Assembly (NCBI GenBank): GCA_036346355.1
Contig: CM070571.1
Location: forward strand, 48,008,293 to 48,072,292
Source of the DNA: Rhipidocladum racemiflorum
Taxonomy: Eukaryota; Streptophyta; Magnoliopsida; Poales; Poaceae
DNA length: 64,000 nucleotides
Direction of reading: 5' to 3'
Shown here: positions 1-11,633 of the stretch, piece by piece
How the letters are laid out: each line of letters begins with the position of its first letter
Position numbering within the stretch: the stretch's first letter is position 1
Position numbers and translations under genes: made by a program
The notes under the pieces: model-generated
The model's database searches: none
Told to the model about the DNA's origin: nothing
What the model saw: only the letters and a program-made list of their open reading frames with translations

Positions 1-51
1 AGCGTTTCGCTTAATGCTCGTGGGCCAGCTCGGGAGGAGCTTCCAGCTGTC

Positions 52-1202
52 TTGGTCGGGGCGGGGGTGCCCGCCGCCAATGAAGATTTAGTCCAGGCTC
101 TGCAGAGGAGATTCGGGAGCTGCGCCCGGCGGTGCGGGCAGCCCTCGCCGTTGTGCCTCCCCTGCAGTGGCCCCTGTTGTTGCCCGCTGCACGGAGCCGA
201 GGATGAGTCTCGGGAGTGGATGTCCCTCCGTCTTGACACTTTCGACGGAGCAGAACGCCGATCGATCCGCAGATTGGCTGCGGTACATGGAGAGGCGCTT
301 TGAGGTCCTAGAGTTGACCTCGGTTCAGCGGACTCGCTTTGTGGCTTTTCATTTGAAGGGCCAAGGCGATATCTGGTGGGAGGGTTACGGCTGCTAGAAC
401 CCCGACCGGGTCGATCACCTGGGAGGACTTTGTGGCTCGCTTCCGAGCCAAGTTCCACCGAGTCTTTCCTTGAGAGGATGGAGCTTACTCGACCACTCTT
501 TCCCAGGAAAGAGGTCGGTGTGAGTATGAGAAGGAGTTCAACGGCGTGGTGCGCCCGTCTGCCGTGTGTGGCGGCCGACGATCGGGAGAAAGCTAGGAGG
601 TTCCGTAGGGGCCTCAACCAGGAGTTCAGAGTTGTCATGGGGCGACTGTCCTCGTGACTTACGCTGCTGTGGTGGAGCAAGCGAAGGGCATGGAGCTCGA
701 GTTGGAGCTCTCCGGGACAAGCGAGAACCGGGAGGTTCAGGGGTTCCTGCGGCCCAGGGGGCGAAGAGGACCTTTGGTGGAGGAGGTGGGTCCTCTCGGG
801 CCCCACCTTCAAGAAGTTCAAGGGAGGACAGGGCTCCTCCTCGTGGGCTAAGATGGGGTCGCCCGATCGTCTTCTTCGCGAGCGTGTTAGTCTGTGCCGG
901 GCAGGGCATGAAGTGCTTCAAGTGCGGTGGCGAGCACCGTGCTTCAGAGTGTGGTTGGACTGGGAGTTGCAACCACTTGTGGCAAGCCCGGCCATATGGG
1001 GCGAGTCTGCCGGATGAACCCCGGTAGCATCATCAAGTGGGAGGCGGTGCCTTCTCCTCCCACTCCGGTAGCGTCTTCTAGAGGATCGGTGCACATGATG
1101 GCTGCTCTGTTTCTCGGCCACCCTTTGCGTGGCGCCACCGGTGGCGTCTTGGTGCCGCGGCCGTCTGCTCCTCCTCGATTGCCTCCTCCGCCCCAGCCTT
1201 GA
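52..1202 (+). pseudogene. gag: E1 gag remnant with zinc knuckle
   Basis: Remains of the capsid/nucleocapsid protein that would coat retrotransposon RNA. The stretch near 265-400 (DWLRYMERRFEVLELT) matches the conserved retrotransposon gag core just before the W..W region. Near 908-952 a CCHC-type knuckle reads CFKCGGEHRASEC with one spacer residue missing. A second half-knuckle (CGKPGHMGRVC) follows near 980-1015 in another frame. The gene is spread over all three frames by single-base losses, so no start can be chosen and no full protein is encoded. Length and order fit a chromovirus gag. Confidence 0.75.
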
Positions 1203-1289
1203 TGGGGCATCACCGAGTCGGGCTCCCCTCGTCGGCGCCACCAGGAGTGTACGCTTTGCCGACCGCCGAGTCGGTAGGGCATCCAGAGG

Positions 1290-3090
1290 TGGTTTCTGTA
1301 CTCGCTCGTGGATTCCGTTGATGCCTTTGTTCTATTTGATTCGGAGCATCCTACTCTTTTGTGTCGTCGGAGTTTGCTAGTAGAGCTAAGTTGGGAGTTC
1401 AGGATTTCTCGAGTCCGTGTTAGTCGATTCTCCTGGGGTTGATTGCTAGTTCTTTGGTTTGCCCTGGTTGCACCATTGCCATTGATGATGAGGTTTTCTT
1501 TGCCAATCTCATGGTGATCCAGTTGGCTCCTTTTGATGTCATTTTGGGCATGGGTGGCTGCATCGATGCCGTGCTAAGATCTGTTGTTTACGGAAGACAG
1601 CTTTCCTTGCAGGCCCGTCCGTGAAGAGTTGACCTTTCAGGGTGGTATACCCTCGATTCCATCTTTGCTTTGACTAGTTTGTTTTCCGGTCGGCGTTTGA
1701 GGCTATTGGGTTTCCTCATGACTTTGTCTCGAGAAGCCATCTTCCTCGATTCCCATTGAGGAGATTTATGTAGTGAAGGAGTTCGTTGATGTGTTACCTG
1801 ACGAGTTGCCTGGTCTACCTCCTGTGAGGAATGTGGAGTTTCGTATTGATCTTGCTCCGGGCACTCGACCTATTTCTATCTCTCCATACCGCTTGGCTCG
1901 ACCTTTTCAAGACGAGTTGAAGAAGCAGTTGGAGGATACATTGGCCAAAGGCTTCATTCGGCGTAGCGTATCGCCATGGGGAGCACCCGTCCTCTTCGTC
2001 TCGAAGAAGGATGGAAGTTGGCGTATGTGCATTGATTATCGTGCTCTTAACCAAGTGACAGTCAAAAACAAGTATCCTTTGCCTGCATCGAGGATCTGTT
2101 TGACCAAGCGAAGGAGCAAAGGTGTTCTCCAAAATTGATCTTGATCGGGTATAATCGAGATCCGTGTGAGGAGCAAGACATTGAGAAGACTGCTTTCTCC
2201 ACTAGGTATGGGCATTATGAATTTAAAGTTATGTCTTTTGGACTAACTAATGCTCCTTTGTCTTTATGGAGGCGATGAGCAGTATGCTACACAAGTACCT
2301 TGATGAGTTTGTGGTAGTGTTCATCGATGACATTCGATTTACTCTAAATCGGAAGAGGAGCATGAGCGACACTTGAGGCTTGTCTTGAGTACCCTGAGGA
2401 GAATCAATTCTTTGCTAAGCTGAAAAAGTGCGAGTTACGGATTTGAAGTGGGTTTTCTTGGCCACATCATCAATCCAGAGGGCATATCGGTAGATCCTAG
2501 CAAAGTCTCGGAGTTTTGGATTGGAAGAGGCCTTCCAATGTCAAAGAGGTGCGTAGTTTCCTTGGGTTGGCTGGATACTATCGGCGTTTTGTGCAGGATT
2601 TCTCTATCATTGCCAAGCCACTTTCACAACCGACTCGAAGGGATGAAGTTCGGTGGGCTGCAGAGTGTGAGCACGGCTTACGCACTTTGAAGGAGAAGTT
2701 AGTGGCGCTCCTGTTCTTACCCTTCCCGAACCTGGGAAGCGTTTCACCGCTTATTCTCGATGCTTCTCGGTTGGGACTTGGGTGTGTGCTCATGCAAGAG
2801 GGCAAGGTGATTGCTTATGCTTCGAGGCAGTTGAAAAAGCATGAGCAGAATTATCCCACGCATGATCTTGAGCGAGCCGCCGTGGTGTTTGCATTGAAGA
2901 TATGGAGGCATTACATGCGGTGAGTCTTGTGATATTTTCACTGATCACAAGAGCCTCAAGTACATCTTTACTCAGAAAGATTTGAACTTGAGGCAGAGGA
3001 GGTGGCTAGAATTGATAAAGGATTATGACCTCACTATCGGTATCATCCGGGAAGGCAAATGTGGTGGCCGACGCTCTCGATCAAGACAAT
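1290..3090 (+). pseudogene. pol: E1 protease-reverse transcriptase-RNase H remnant
   Basis: Retrotransposon polyprotein core. The protease is reduced to a VLFDSE motif near 1330-1350 (family DSG) and FDVILGMGG near 1531-1557. RT is clear at 1773-2138, with the LPGLPP region, WGAPVLFVSKKDGSWRMC and DYRALN. The catalytic box FIDD is near 2321-2332 in another frame. The connection segment and RNase H follow at 2516-2923, with the GLAGYYRRFVQDFS, LDASRLGLGCVLMQ and THDLE signatures. The DHKSLKYIFTQ segment (2941-2975) is again frame-shifted. At least five frame changes and several stops make it non-functional. Many breaks are one-base losses in otherwise well-kept codons, so some could be sequence errors. 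Confidence 0.85.
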
Positions 3091-3199
3091 GCCCCTGTTG
3101 TTGATTGTCTTGTTGCTGATTTTGAGCGTTTGAGAGTCTCCTATCGCTGCGGGGACCGTGCAAGCTGAAACTCAATTGATTCTTGAGTCGGCGATTCAG

Positions 3200-4620
3200 A
3201 GCGTGTGCGGGAGGCACAAGAAGATGATCGTTTGCTCCACAGGTGAGGAAACGCCTTGAGGATGGCAAGTTGGGAGACTTTACCGTTGATGATGCGGGAG
3301 TTTTGAGGTTTCAGGGCCGTGCATGCGTGCCCTGAAATCTCAAGTGAAAGAAGACATCTGAGAGAAGCTCATCGCACCCGTACACGGTCCATCTGGAGAG
3401 ACCAAGATGTACGAGGACTTGAAGAAGAATTTACGGTGGAAAAGGATGAGAGTGGATATTGCCAAGTATGTGGCGTCTTGTGGGATCTGTCGGAAGATCA
3501 AAGCTGAGCATAAGCGTCCCTTGATGCATTGCGACCATTGGAGATTCTGTGTGGCCATGGGATGACATCTCCATGGATTTTGTGGTTGGTTTACCTCGTT
3601 CTCCACGAGGAAGGATGCTGTTTGGGTTGTGGTGGACCGTCTCCGGCAAGTCTGCGCATTTCATTCCCATCCGCACGACCAATTCAGCGGCGAGTTGGCT
3701 CCCATCTATGTGCGGGAGATTGTGAGATTGCATGGTGTACCCAAGACCATTATCTCTGATCGGGATGCGGTTCGTCTCCAAGTTCTGGGAGAGTTTGCAG
3801 AGTGCTTTGGGTACGCAGCTTTGCCTTAGTACCGCTTTTCACCCTCAGACAGATGGGCGATCTGGCGTACCATCCAAACTTTGGAGGACATGCTCAGGGC
3901 CTGTGTGATGGCTTGGAAGGGTAGCTGGGAAGACCATTTGCCCCTTGCAGAGTTTGCTTACAATAACAGCTACCATTCCAAAGATCCGGGCTGCTCCTTA
4001 TGAAGGTCTTGTATGGTCGGAAGTGCAGGTCGCCACTTTGTTGGGATCTTGTGGGCGAGAGAGCTATTCTTGGGCGGATTGGGTTCAGCAGATCGTTGAT
4101 CGCGTGTCGGAGGTTCGGCAGAACCTTCTCGCTCTGAAGCGAGCAGAAGAGCTATCTTGATGTGGCGGCGAGACTTGGAGTTTGAGGTGGGTGATAAGCG
4201 TACTCTTGCAGTATCTCCCACCAAGGGTGTGGTGCGTTTTGGCACCAAAGGAAAGCTCACCCAAGGTATGTTGGGCCTTTTCCTATCCTCGCCGAGTTGG
4301 CAGGTTGGCCTATCGCCTAGAGCTACCGGAATCCATGCAAGGTGTGCATGATGTGTTCCATGTCTCGATGTTGAAGAAATACTTGCACGATCCGGAGTTG
4401 GTGGTTCCATTGGAACCATTAGTGCTTGAGCAGGACCTCACCTTCGAGTCCCGTCTGTGGAAGTGCAGGGACTTGAGCGAGTGATGAAGAACAGGGCGCT
4501 TAAGTTTGTCAAGGTCTTGTGGTCACATCAGACCGAGAGAGAAGCGACTTGGGAGCTGGAATCTCGCATGCGAGAAGTATCGAGCTTTTCACCTCGGGTA
4601 TGTGATGTGAAAATTTGGCT
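3200..4620 (+). pseudogene. pol: E1 integrase and chromodomain-like tail remnant
   Basis: Integrase would insert the cDNA into the chromosome. The zinc-binding end is visible as CGICRKIKAEHKRP near 3480-3520. The catalytic core shows VVDRL near 3625 and IISDRD near 3750 (the second Asp), and PQTDG-like codons near 3845. The C-terminal domain appears as AYRLELPESMQGVHDVFHVSMLKKYL near 4306-4385. A chromodomain-like end (KVLWSHQTEREATWELESRMRE) follows near 4510-4580. Each piece lies in a different frame. The tail sits about 100 bp before the polypurine tract, the usual spacing in chromoviruses. Clearly a pseudogene. Confidence 0.85.
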
Positions 4621-5133
4621 GTCTTTGGTTTCTTTGGGTTTCGTGTTTGGTGCGTTTAGATTCGAGGTCGAATCCCGTTGAAGGGAAGAATGTGACACCT
4701 CGGAGTGTCGTATCCTTAATTTTTGAACATGATAAGGTTAAATACAGTATGAGATGTGGAAATAAGGTTAAAATCATAAGGATCGGGGTTAATATCGTTT
4801 CGGGCCGTTTAGGGCCGTTTGGTTTTGGGCCTTCGGAGGAGTTTTGGGCCTTGGTGGGCTTTGGTGGGATGGATTAGGACTCCGTAACGGACTAGGATTG
4901 GGTTGAGGGCTGATAAAAGGGGCTCCCCCCAGCCCCCTTGCGCCCATGCTGCTGTTGTTGCGCCCCCACCGCCCCCGCAAGCGCCCCACACCGCCCACCC
5001 CCCCCCCCAAGCCCTAGCCCCCCAAAACCGTGCGCCCCCCCCTCCCTTTCCTCCACCTCCACACCACCTCCCCTCCACCCCTTGCTGCCCTAGGGTGGCC
5101 TCCCCACCCCTGCACCTTGTGGAGTCATCCCGT

Positions 5134-5175
5134 GGAGCGAGGAGCGAGGAGCGAGGAGCGAGGAGCGAGGAGCGA
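5134..5175 (+). repeat. 7-bp tandem repeat (GGAGCGA) in E1 LTR
   Basis: Six consecutive copies of GGAGCGA. The homologous place in the E5 LTR (about 29521-29536) holds only two, so this is a local expansion within one LTR copy. Confidence 0.9.
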
Positions 5176-6437
5176 GTAACGTGGAGCAAGGAGCGATTCG
5201 CGAGGAGATTGATTGGAGTTTTGCGCTTCGGGCAAAGGTATGAACATGAGGATCCTTGGATTTGATCTAGGTACTGTTATTAGGGTGTTTATCAAGTTTT
5301 TAGATCAATTGGAGGCGCTGGTTTGAAGTAATTTGGGTTAGATCTAAACTTGTCCACGTTTCTGTTTTCGGGCAGATTGAGCAGTCGAACTAGGGTTCGA
5401 GTTTCCGTCGATTTAGAATCCGAATCAGACCGTACGGACTTCTAGGAAGTTGTAGATAATTTAATTATCTTTCCGTGGACGTAAAGCACGTTAATTTCCG
5501 ATCAGCCGTTTGAAAGTTATGGCTGTTTTACCGAGCGCCTAAAAATCTGTGACGTAACTGGAACAGATTGTGGTAATCTGTAGATTAAACAATTTTAGAG
5601 TCCGAATCAGTCTTTCCCTATAACTAGAAAAAGTTGGGAAATTTCCTAAGCTTCGCGACGGTGTACTCGTTTATTCGATTTGGAGTCCCAGAACTCAAGT
5701 TATGCCTTTTGCAAGGCTGCTGTCCCGCCGGGACAGAACCTCTGTTTTTAGGTTTTGCGAGTAGTTGGCAATGTCGGGTTAGATGGGGGCGTGTGTACTG
5801 TTTTGAGGTTATGATTGTGAGTGTGTGATGCCTATGTGCAGGTGGTGTGACCCCGGGAGTTCCCTATTCTTCCCGCCAATCCGTTGCACGTGTTTGAGGC
5901 AAGTGTGTTGTGATGGATAGCAAGTTGTAGGTTGCATGTTGAAATTAGATGGAATTGCCTACATGATATATGTCCACTTGCCATGTTTTAATGATTGATA
6001 TGATATGATGAGCATGTTTAACATATTATGATGCCATGTGTTAATATGTGAATTGAATATGATATTTGGCATGGTTGCATGCATGTCATGAGATAGGGCG
6101 AGGGCGGTGAGAAAGTCTTAACTAGTCCGGCAAGGTCGGTGAGAAAGTTATGACTAATCCGAACGCCATTGAGTAAGTCCTATGTCGTGATTCCATCCAC
6201 GTGGTGTTTGGAAGGCGAGTAGGCACCCTCCATCTTCGGGATGGAAGGGAGGAAAGGGTGCACACCGACGGTGTGTACTTCCCATACCGGTATGAGGTTC
6301 GGAGGGTCGAGAGCAATGCATTACATCGCATACAAATTGATGATGATATTGATAAGTATTCATGAATGAGATGTTATACATGATGAAAGATGTTATTGAC
6401 TTGTTGTTATGCTTGTTGTCCATTGCAGTATGCTTGC

Positions 6438-6453
6438 TGAGTTTTCGAACTCA
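6438..6453. promoter_or_regulatory. LTR hairpin before putative 3' splice site (E1)
   Basis: TGAGTT / AACTCA form a perfect 6-bp stem around a TTCG loop. The 3' arm and next base hold CTCAC (branch-point-like), 25 nt before a T-rich tract ending AG at 6478. The centre is 461 bp from the LTR end. The same arrangement recurs in E5, E3, Eb and family A LTRs. Confidence 0.6.
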
Positions 6454-6907
6454 CCCTTGTGTTTTCTTGTTGTTTTAGGTACCATGAGAACGGCATGCGG
6501 GAAAGGGGAATAGTCACACGCTCACACGTTGCTTCACTTTAATGTTTCCCCAAGTCAATTCATTTAGTTTGATAATAAATTGCGTGTGATGATCTTTAAA
6601 ATTAAGTCCTAGCTTGGTTATTGAGAGTTCTATTGTTTGTTTGACACTTGGAACCTTAAGAGCTTAATGTTAGTCTCTTATTGTCGTTAAGACTTTATTT
6701 ATTGCTGTTTTAGATGTTTCTCTTATTGCCATATAATGCTATATTGTTGCTGTTCCTTAAATTCATGATAAAACAAAGGAGGTGCTGCCGAAATCTCGGT
6801 TTTTAGTCTATGCACCTTTGCTGGAATTTGATGTTAAATGTGGTATTTAGATGTTGTTTAGCTTATGTTTGGTAACATTCAGGCATAGTAAATGCCGGGG
6901 TGTTACA

Positions 6908-7733
6908 AGTTGTAGCAGTGGATGGAGGCTCCTCTTCTCTCCCTTGATCTCATGTAAGCTGCATTGACACGCTTGGAAAGAAGAGCAAGTGTATCTTCTG
7001 GTATTTGATCTAGCTGTTCATCACTAAGAGCACTCAAAGCAGTAATGGAATATGATGATGAAGAACTAGTAGCATTATTATATGAAGAATTAGCATTAAG
7101 AGCCATAGAGTTATCATTGGAAGTTCTTGAAATAATGTCTATTTCAAAAGTCTTGAGACTAGAATAAAGTTTATCCAAAGTCATTTCACTCATCTTGTGA
7201 GCTTCCCTAAAAGCAGTCACTTTCATTTGCCAGATTTTAAGATCAAGAGATGATAGGAAATGTCTAGCATTTTCAGAGTCAGTGTACTTTACATCTACAG
7301 CTCTAAGATTGTTTAAGATTCTGTTAAAGCGAGCAAAACAATCATCTAGAGATTCTCCGTAATTCATTTCAAATCTAGTGTATTCCTTTTAAAATTGATC
7401 TTGCCTAGCTTTTTTACAGAGTCAGTGCCCTCATGATAATCTTGAAGAGATTTCCAAATTTCATGAGCAGTGAGTAAATGACAGACTCTATCGAATTCTT
7501 TTCTAGCAAGTCCTTGAAGCAATATGTTTCTAGCTCTATTATTGTTTTCAACATCTTTTTCAAACTCGATTTTATCAATATCATCATTTGAAGGAAGCTC
7601 GTATGGAATCTTTACCTTGCGCCAAATAAGCGTTACCTTGAGCTTGAAGGTATGCGATCATCCGAATCCGCTTGATGGGAAAGTCTGTGCCATTGAAGAT
7701 TGGCGGCTTGTTCGAGTATATCTCTGTTGACAT
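6908..7733 (-). pseudogene. gag: Ty1/Copia gag fragment
   Basis: Minus-strand gag of a Copia element, starting with Met at 7733 (MSTEIYSNKPPIFNGTDF, the usual N-terminus just before the conserved W..RM region). Downstream it keeps the DRVCHLLTAHEIWKSLQDYHEG block and, after a frameshift near 7366, the YGESLDDCFARFNRILNNLR block typical of UBN2-type Copia gag. At least two frameshifts are present: one near residue 36, and one where LK-stop meets MNYGE. The 3' end is cut at 6907 by the E1 LTR, so zinc finger and pol are absent here. Its PBS and LTR follow in the expected order at higher coordinates. Confidence 0.85.
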
Positions 7734-7780
7734 AACTTACCGTTTACTAATCACCTGTTAAGATGGATTAGTAGAGCCAA

Positions 7781-7792
7781 GCTCTGATACCA
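7781..7792 (-). other. Primer-binding site of the Copia element (initiator tRNA-Met type)
   Basis: On the minus strand it reads TGGTATCAGAGC, the classic plant PBS complementary to the 3' end of initiator tRNA-Met, two bases after the LTR end at 7795. Confidence 0.9.
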
Positions 7793-7794
7793 CT

Positions 7795-8363
7795 TGTAGG
7801 ACCGAATATAGCAATCAGAGGGGGGTGAATGATTGTGCGGAAGCTAAAACCAAATTCTTGATCTATTAAAAGTTTACCCCAAAATAGAACCAAATAATTG
7901 CCTCGTTTTCGAAAAAAAACAGAATGATAGAGGTTTGGTAAAACACGAATTCCTGGAGATCCAACCGTCCGATCGATCTGAAATTTGGACACAAGAAACT
8001 AGATTCCAATACGAATCAAACCCAAAAAGAATCAGCTCAATCGGAATTACGGATCAAAAGTTATGACCTTCGCAACCTTACTATTCCAGAAGATGGCGAG
8101 AATAAATCTAACTAGAATTGTAGCTCGCCGAAAGATTTGATGAACTTGATCTTTATTTCTCCTTTCTTTTGTCTAAAATACTCCAAAAAAAAGAGTACAA
8201 CCCTAAAGCTTGCTCAAAGCTTGATTGCCTTCAACAGGAGGCAACCCCTCTCTTTAAAGAAGGCAAACACACCTAATCCTAGAAGGAGTCCTAATCCTAG
8301 AAGGATTCCTAATCCTAAAAGGATTCCCACTCCTAATCCTAGAAAGAGCATGTATTCAACACA
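7795..8363 (-). repeat. Copia 5' LTR (part, minus strand)
   Basis: The LTR ends (minus strand) CGGTCCTACA at 7795 next to the PBS. The upstream boundary is not certain, because element Eb is inserted at 8369. The sequence after Eb (19844 onward) may continue the same LTR or its flank. Contains the 18-bp repeats listed separately and AT-rich stretches. Confidence 0.65.
8275..8345. repeat. Short tandem repeats (CCTAATCCTAGAAGGATT-like)
   Basis: Three to four diverged copies of an approximately 18-bp unit (AATCCTAGAAGGA), itself partly self-complementary (AATCCT / AGGATT). Found once here in the Copia LTR. Confidence 0.75.
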
Positions 8364-8825
8364 ACTCCTGTAATATCCCGAGTATTTCTATACTCAAGCC
8401 ACTGTACATTTGTACTCAAACGCTGTTCAATAATACACTGTGCTTGTGTATTTTCGTGTCTTGAGTGAACATACTTGCTTGGGATCAGAAAGAACCCTTC
8501 AACTTAAGTAATTTCGCTCATAAGTAAATTCGAATTAGGTTGGGCAAGTGCCTGTGACCCTATTAACTTCCAAAATACTTTGGGACAATTAGTAATCAAC
8601 CACAGGCGTTAGCCGTCAAGGCCCAAGTTCAAAAGTTACGGGATGTCCGGAGTATCCGGATCCAACCGGAATGTCGGACAAAGCCCGAGTGTCCGGATTG
8701 GGCTGGCCGAAGGTCCAACCCGTGAGTGTCGGACCAATGTCCGGAGTGTCCGGGTTAGTGTTACCGAAGACCCCAACCCGAGTCTCGGGTTGAGTCCGAG
8801 AGTCCGGTATTGGCGTGGGGTTTTG

Positions 8826-8833
8826 TATAAAAG
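8826..8833 (+). promoter_or_regulatory. TATA box of Eb 5' LTR (TATAAAAG)
   Basis: TATAAAAG in a C/G-rich context, about 200 bp before the putative donor at 9033. The identical box lies at 17025-17032 in the 3' LTR. Likely marks the U3/R border about 30 bp downstream. Confidence 0.8.
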
Positions 8834-9032
8834 TCCCATTTCGTGGCTCCCTTCCATTCTTTCTTCTTCTACTTTGGTTTCCCCACTTCCTTGGTGTTCT
8901 CTCCACCACCCCGAGCTCCTCTCGAGCCACCGGCCGGTGACCCTCCCTGACTCCTCCATCTCGGTGTGCTCCTCCCCAAGCAGTCATTCCCATCCTCCAC
9001 CCGGCGTTGCTCCTCCTCCATCTTCCTTGGAG

Positions 9033-11193
9033 GTAAGCTTTTCTCTTAGGGTTTGATTCGCGGGATTCTTGGGTTCTAGAGTCGTTCATGGTGGGATTAG
9101 GACTTAGGTTTGGATTTGGGAGGCTAGGGTTGAACTTGGATTCTAGGGTTTTGGGTGTAGTGGTTCTAGGGTTGAAAATGGGATTTGGATTAGTGAATGT
9201 GGTATGCTAGAGTGGTAGATCGGGTAGTAGTAATGTCGATTTAAGAAGTTGTTGGTGTGACTTAGAGGTTTGGCGGGTTAGCGACGTTTTCTCGTAGAAT
9301 CGGCTAGTTCGGAACTCCTTCCGGTTCGCTAGGTGTACGAAAGTCGTAGATCGGGTCGCGGTGAAGTTGTAGGAAGTGGTAAGGTCTCCGTCTCCTCGTC
9401 GAGTTGGACCACACGCCCTAGGACCGGAGTATCCGGACGAAACGGTCCGGAGTGTCCGGCCTATCCGGACTGTCCGGATGCAAAACCCGGACTGTCCGGG
9501 TTAGGCTGTTCTGTCCGGTCGTGTTGTGTTGTCCGAGTTCGTCGTTTCTTCAGGGTTTCTTGGTTGTACTTCATTCTTGTGTATTGCATGCACTTCATGG
9601 TGCATTTAAAGCTTTCTTTTGCTAAGTTGTATTTCTTTCTGTCGTTTTGTTGCTTTGACCGATTAGAGGCTAGCGAGTCGGGCTTCGCCTCGAACAACCC
9701 GAGCATCATCCCGGACATCACCGAAGTGCAACAACAAGGCAAGCACCTCCTTTGACCATCTTGAAACCTATATTTCACGATGTCTACTTTGATTTCTCAA
9801 ACCATATGCATTGTTTATATTCAGTAAATTGCTAGTTTGTGGGAATGGTAGATATACCCTGATTTGGTGGTTTCCCTCAATTTAATTCCCTGAGATCATT
9901 GATAACCTTAGTAGGGTTAGACAATTTAATAAAATGTCACTTGGGTATAAACGATTTAGTAATTGCATACGCTTAGACACTGCAATAGAGGTGAGCAAAG
10001 TCAGTCCTTACCAAATGCTCAAAATTATGATAAATGTAATTGGTTTTGGAAAAGTTTTGGAAATGTGAATCGTAAAGGTATATTGATAAAAATGTGAAGT
10101 GTCTAGTTGGTAATTAGACTTGGCGGGAGGTATAATATGTGCTAGTTAAACATGGTGGCGATTGGTTGGCGAGTTAAGTGGAGTTCCCGCTTGAGTCACT
10201 AGGCAAAAATATAAGGACCGAACTTGTGACGGTTTTGAATTGAACACCGTGCAACCGCGCAATGCTTTGGGATGGGGCAGCCTATTCTAGTACTTGAAGT
10301 GTGAGGGGATAGCCATGCCTGTTGGTAGGCGAAGAGTGGACCTTTTCCCTGTGTTGAGCGATCAAGCGCGGTGTGTGTGTCCTCACGACCCGCCGTATGC
10401 GCCTTCGTGTGTGCGCTTGTACTTTTGCAGCGAGGAATCGCTCCAGTTCATGTTTGTTGATACAACGGTGTACGCCTTGCTATGGGGTAATGCCGCGGCC
10501 AACAATTCGCCGTCGTCACGATGAGTATTCCGTGGCGCCGAGTGGTGGTTGGCCTCTTATCGCCATAGTAGTGGATTTGTCGTCACCGGTCTTTGAGGTG
10601 TGGCTATAACCTCAACGATGGGAAAGAATAGATCATTCTTGTATATCGGATACCTCGTGTATCGCGTGTACCCTGGATGACGAGGATGCAAGTCCGAGTT
10701 GTGTTTGGGTAAAGTGCGCAAACTCTGCAGAGTATCAAATAATTCTAATCGATTAGCCGTGCTCACGGTTATGAGCAATCTTCTCTAATCATATCAAGTA
10801 TAGAGATTTGGTTTGGTTTTGAAAATGAAAATCTATTTCGAGTCGGTATAAAGTATGTGGTGGAATGGTACTTGATGGAATTGTGGATATGTGTATATGA
10901 TTCTCGATGGGATTATGAGTATGTATGGATGTCGATTCGTATCCCGATTGCGACCATGGATGGTGGCAATTGTGGAGCTCGATTATTCATTATGTAAATA
11001 TGTTTTATTCAAGCGCTGTCTTTCAAATTAAGTATTACTTTTCGATGAACTATTTTAAATCCGACTTTACGCAATTAACCCGATGTAGAAGCTTTATCCT
11101 GTTGAATCAGCCTGCATTTATTTATATTTCCATACACTAAAGTCTTGCGAGTACATACGTGTACTCACCGTTCTTGCTAACCCTTTTCCACAG
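9033..11193 (+). other. Putative intron inside Eb 5' LTR
   Basis: Donor GGAG|GTAAGC at 9033 and acceptor CCTTTTCCACAG at 11182-11193. The same pair is at 17240 and 19404 in the 3' LTR. Just upstream of the acceptor are a hairpin (GAGTAC 11149-11154, GTACTC 11161-11166) and a branch-point-like CTCAC (A at 11167). If used, most of the LTR would be spliced out of the leader. Predicted from sequence only. Confidence 0.5.
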
Positions 11194-11621
11194 AGGAAGG
11201 TAATGATGATGTCGGATGATGGCGAGCCCCTTTTCGCGAGTGTTGCGGCCGTAGTCCCTCCCTCCGGTAAGAGCCTGTGGGGTGGTCGGGCCATTACTTG
11301 GTTGTCTTTCTTTTGTTTCATTGCCGCTTTACTTCTTTTGGTTTCGTAATACTCTTGTTCAAGGTTTACACCCAGTTATGTAAATTATCGTAGTTTATCC
11401 TTCCGTGCCTTGGTACTCGTGTTGTTGGTGCAGCGATCTTGGGCTCTTGATCCAGGATCGATGATCGAGATGCGTCTGAGCACCGGTCCGGCTAAGGGTT
11501 CGATCCGTCGATCGAATTTTAGGTTCAGATCTTCGGTGTCGAGGCTTCCTGTTGCTATACGGTGCTATACGCTTCTGATGACGGCGTCTGATGCGGTATA
11601 GGAAGAGGGTCCCCACAGCGT

Positions 11622-11633
11622 TGGTATCGAGCC
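11622..11633 (+). other. Eb primer-binding site (degenerate initiator tRNA-Met type)
   Basis: TGGTATCGAGCC, four bases after the LTR end; it resembles the canonical TGGTATCAGAGC. The CAGAG to CGAG change is of the same kind as other CG/CAG differences in this element. Confidence 0.75.

Larger units (their letters stand above)
1..6907 (+). mobile_element. E1: Ty3/Gypsy chromovirus, 3' part (gag-pol remnant + 3' LTR)
   Basis: Plus-strand LTR retrotransposon whose 5' LTR and start of gag lie left of the window. Domains follow in the order gag, zinc knuckle, protease, RT, RNase H, integrase and chromodomain-like tail, then a polypurine tract (4678-4690) and a 3' LTR beginning TGTGACACC at 4691 and ending GTGTTACA at 6907. 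Integrase after RNase H and the chromodomain-like tail place it among chromoviruses, probably the Tekay/Del branch given the 2.2 kb LTR (inference). Every coding module is broken. On the right it abuts a minus-strand Copia gag, so E1 probably inserted into that gene; the duplicated target would begin AGTTG at 6908, but the other copy is outside the window. Confidence 0.9.
4691..6907 (+). repeat. E1 3' LTR
   Basis: Begins TGTGACACC directly after the purine-rich GAAGGGAAGAA and ends GTGTTACA. It shares long blocks with the E5 LTR (28976-31251) and, inverted, with the E3 LTR (35291-37586): the tract ending CCGTTGCACGTG near 5880, the AATCCG blocks near 6120-6165, and the segment GGCATGCGGGAAA near 6493. 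A GATAAAAGG box (4914-4922) is the best TATA-like site. A putative intron runs from GT at 5238 to AG at 6478. U3 is rich in GGGCC and in C runs. Confidence 0.9.
8369..11617 (+). repeat. Eb 5' LTR
   Basis: Begins TGTAATATCCCGAG and ends GGTCCCCACA. U3 holds a dense set of TCCGGA-type motifs (8640-8815) and a TATA box. A putative 2161-bp intron spans 9033-11193. A second TCCGG cluster (9425-9515) lies inside that intron. Directly followed by a PBS. Confidence 0.95.

Noticed and set aside
8640..9056. 137-codon frame at the Eb U3/R border as a gene
   Set aside because: Product of the TCCGG repeat field and a C-rich leader; not kept in the 3' LTR copy.
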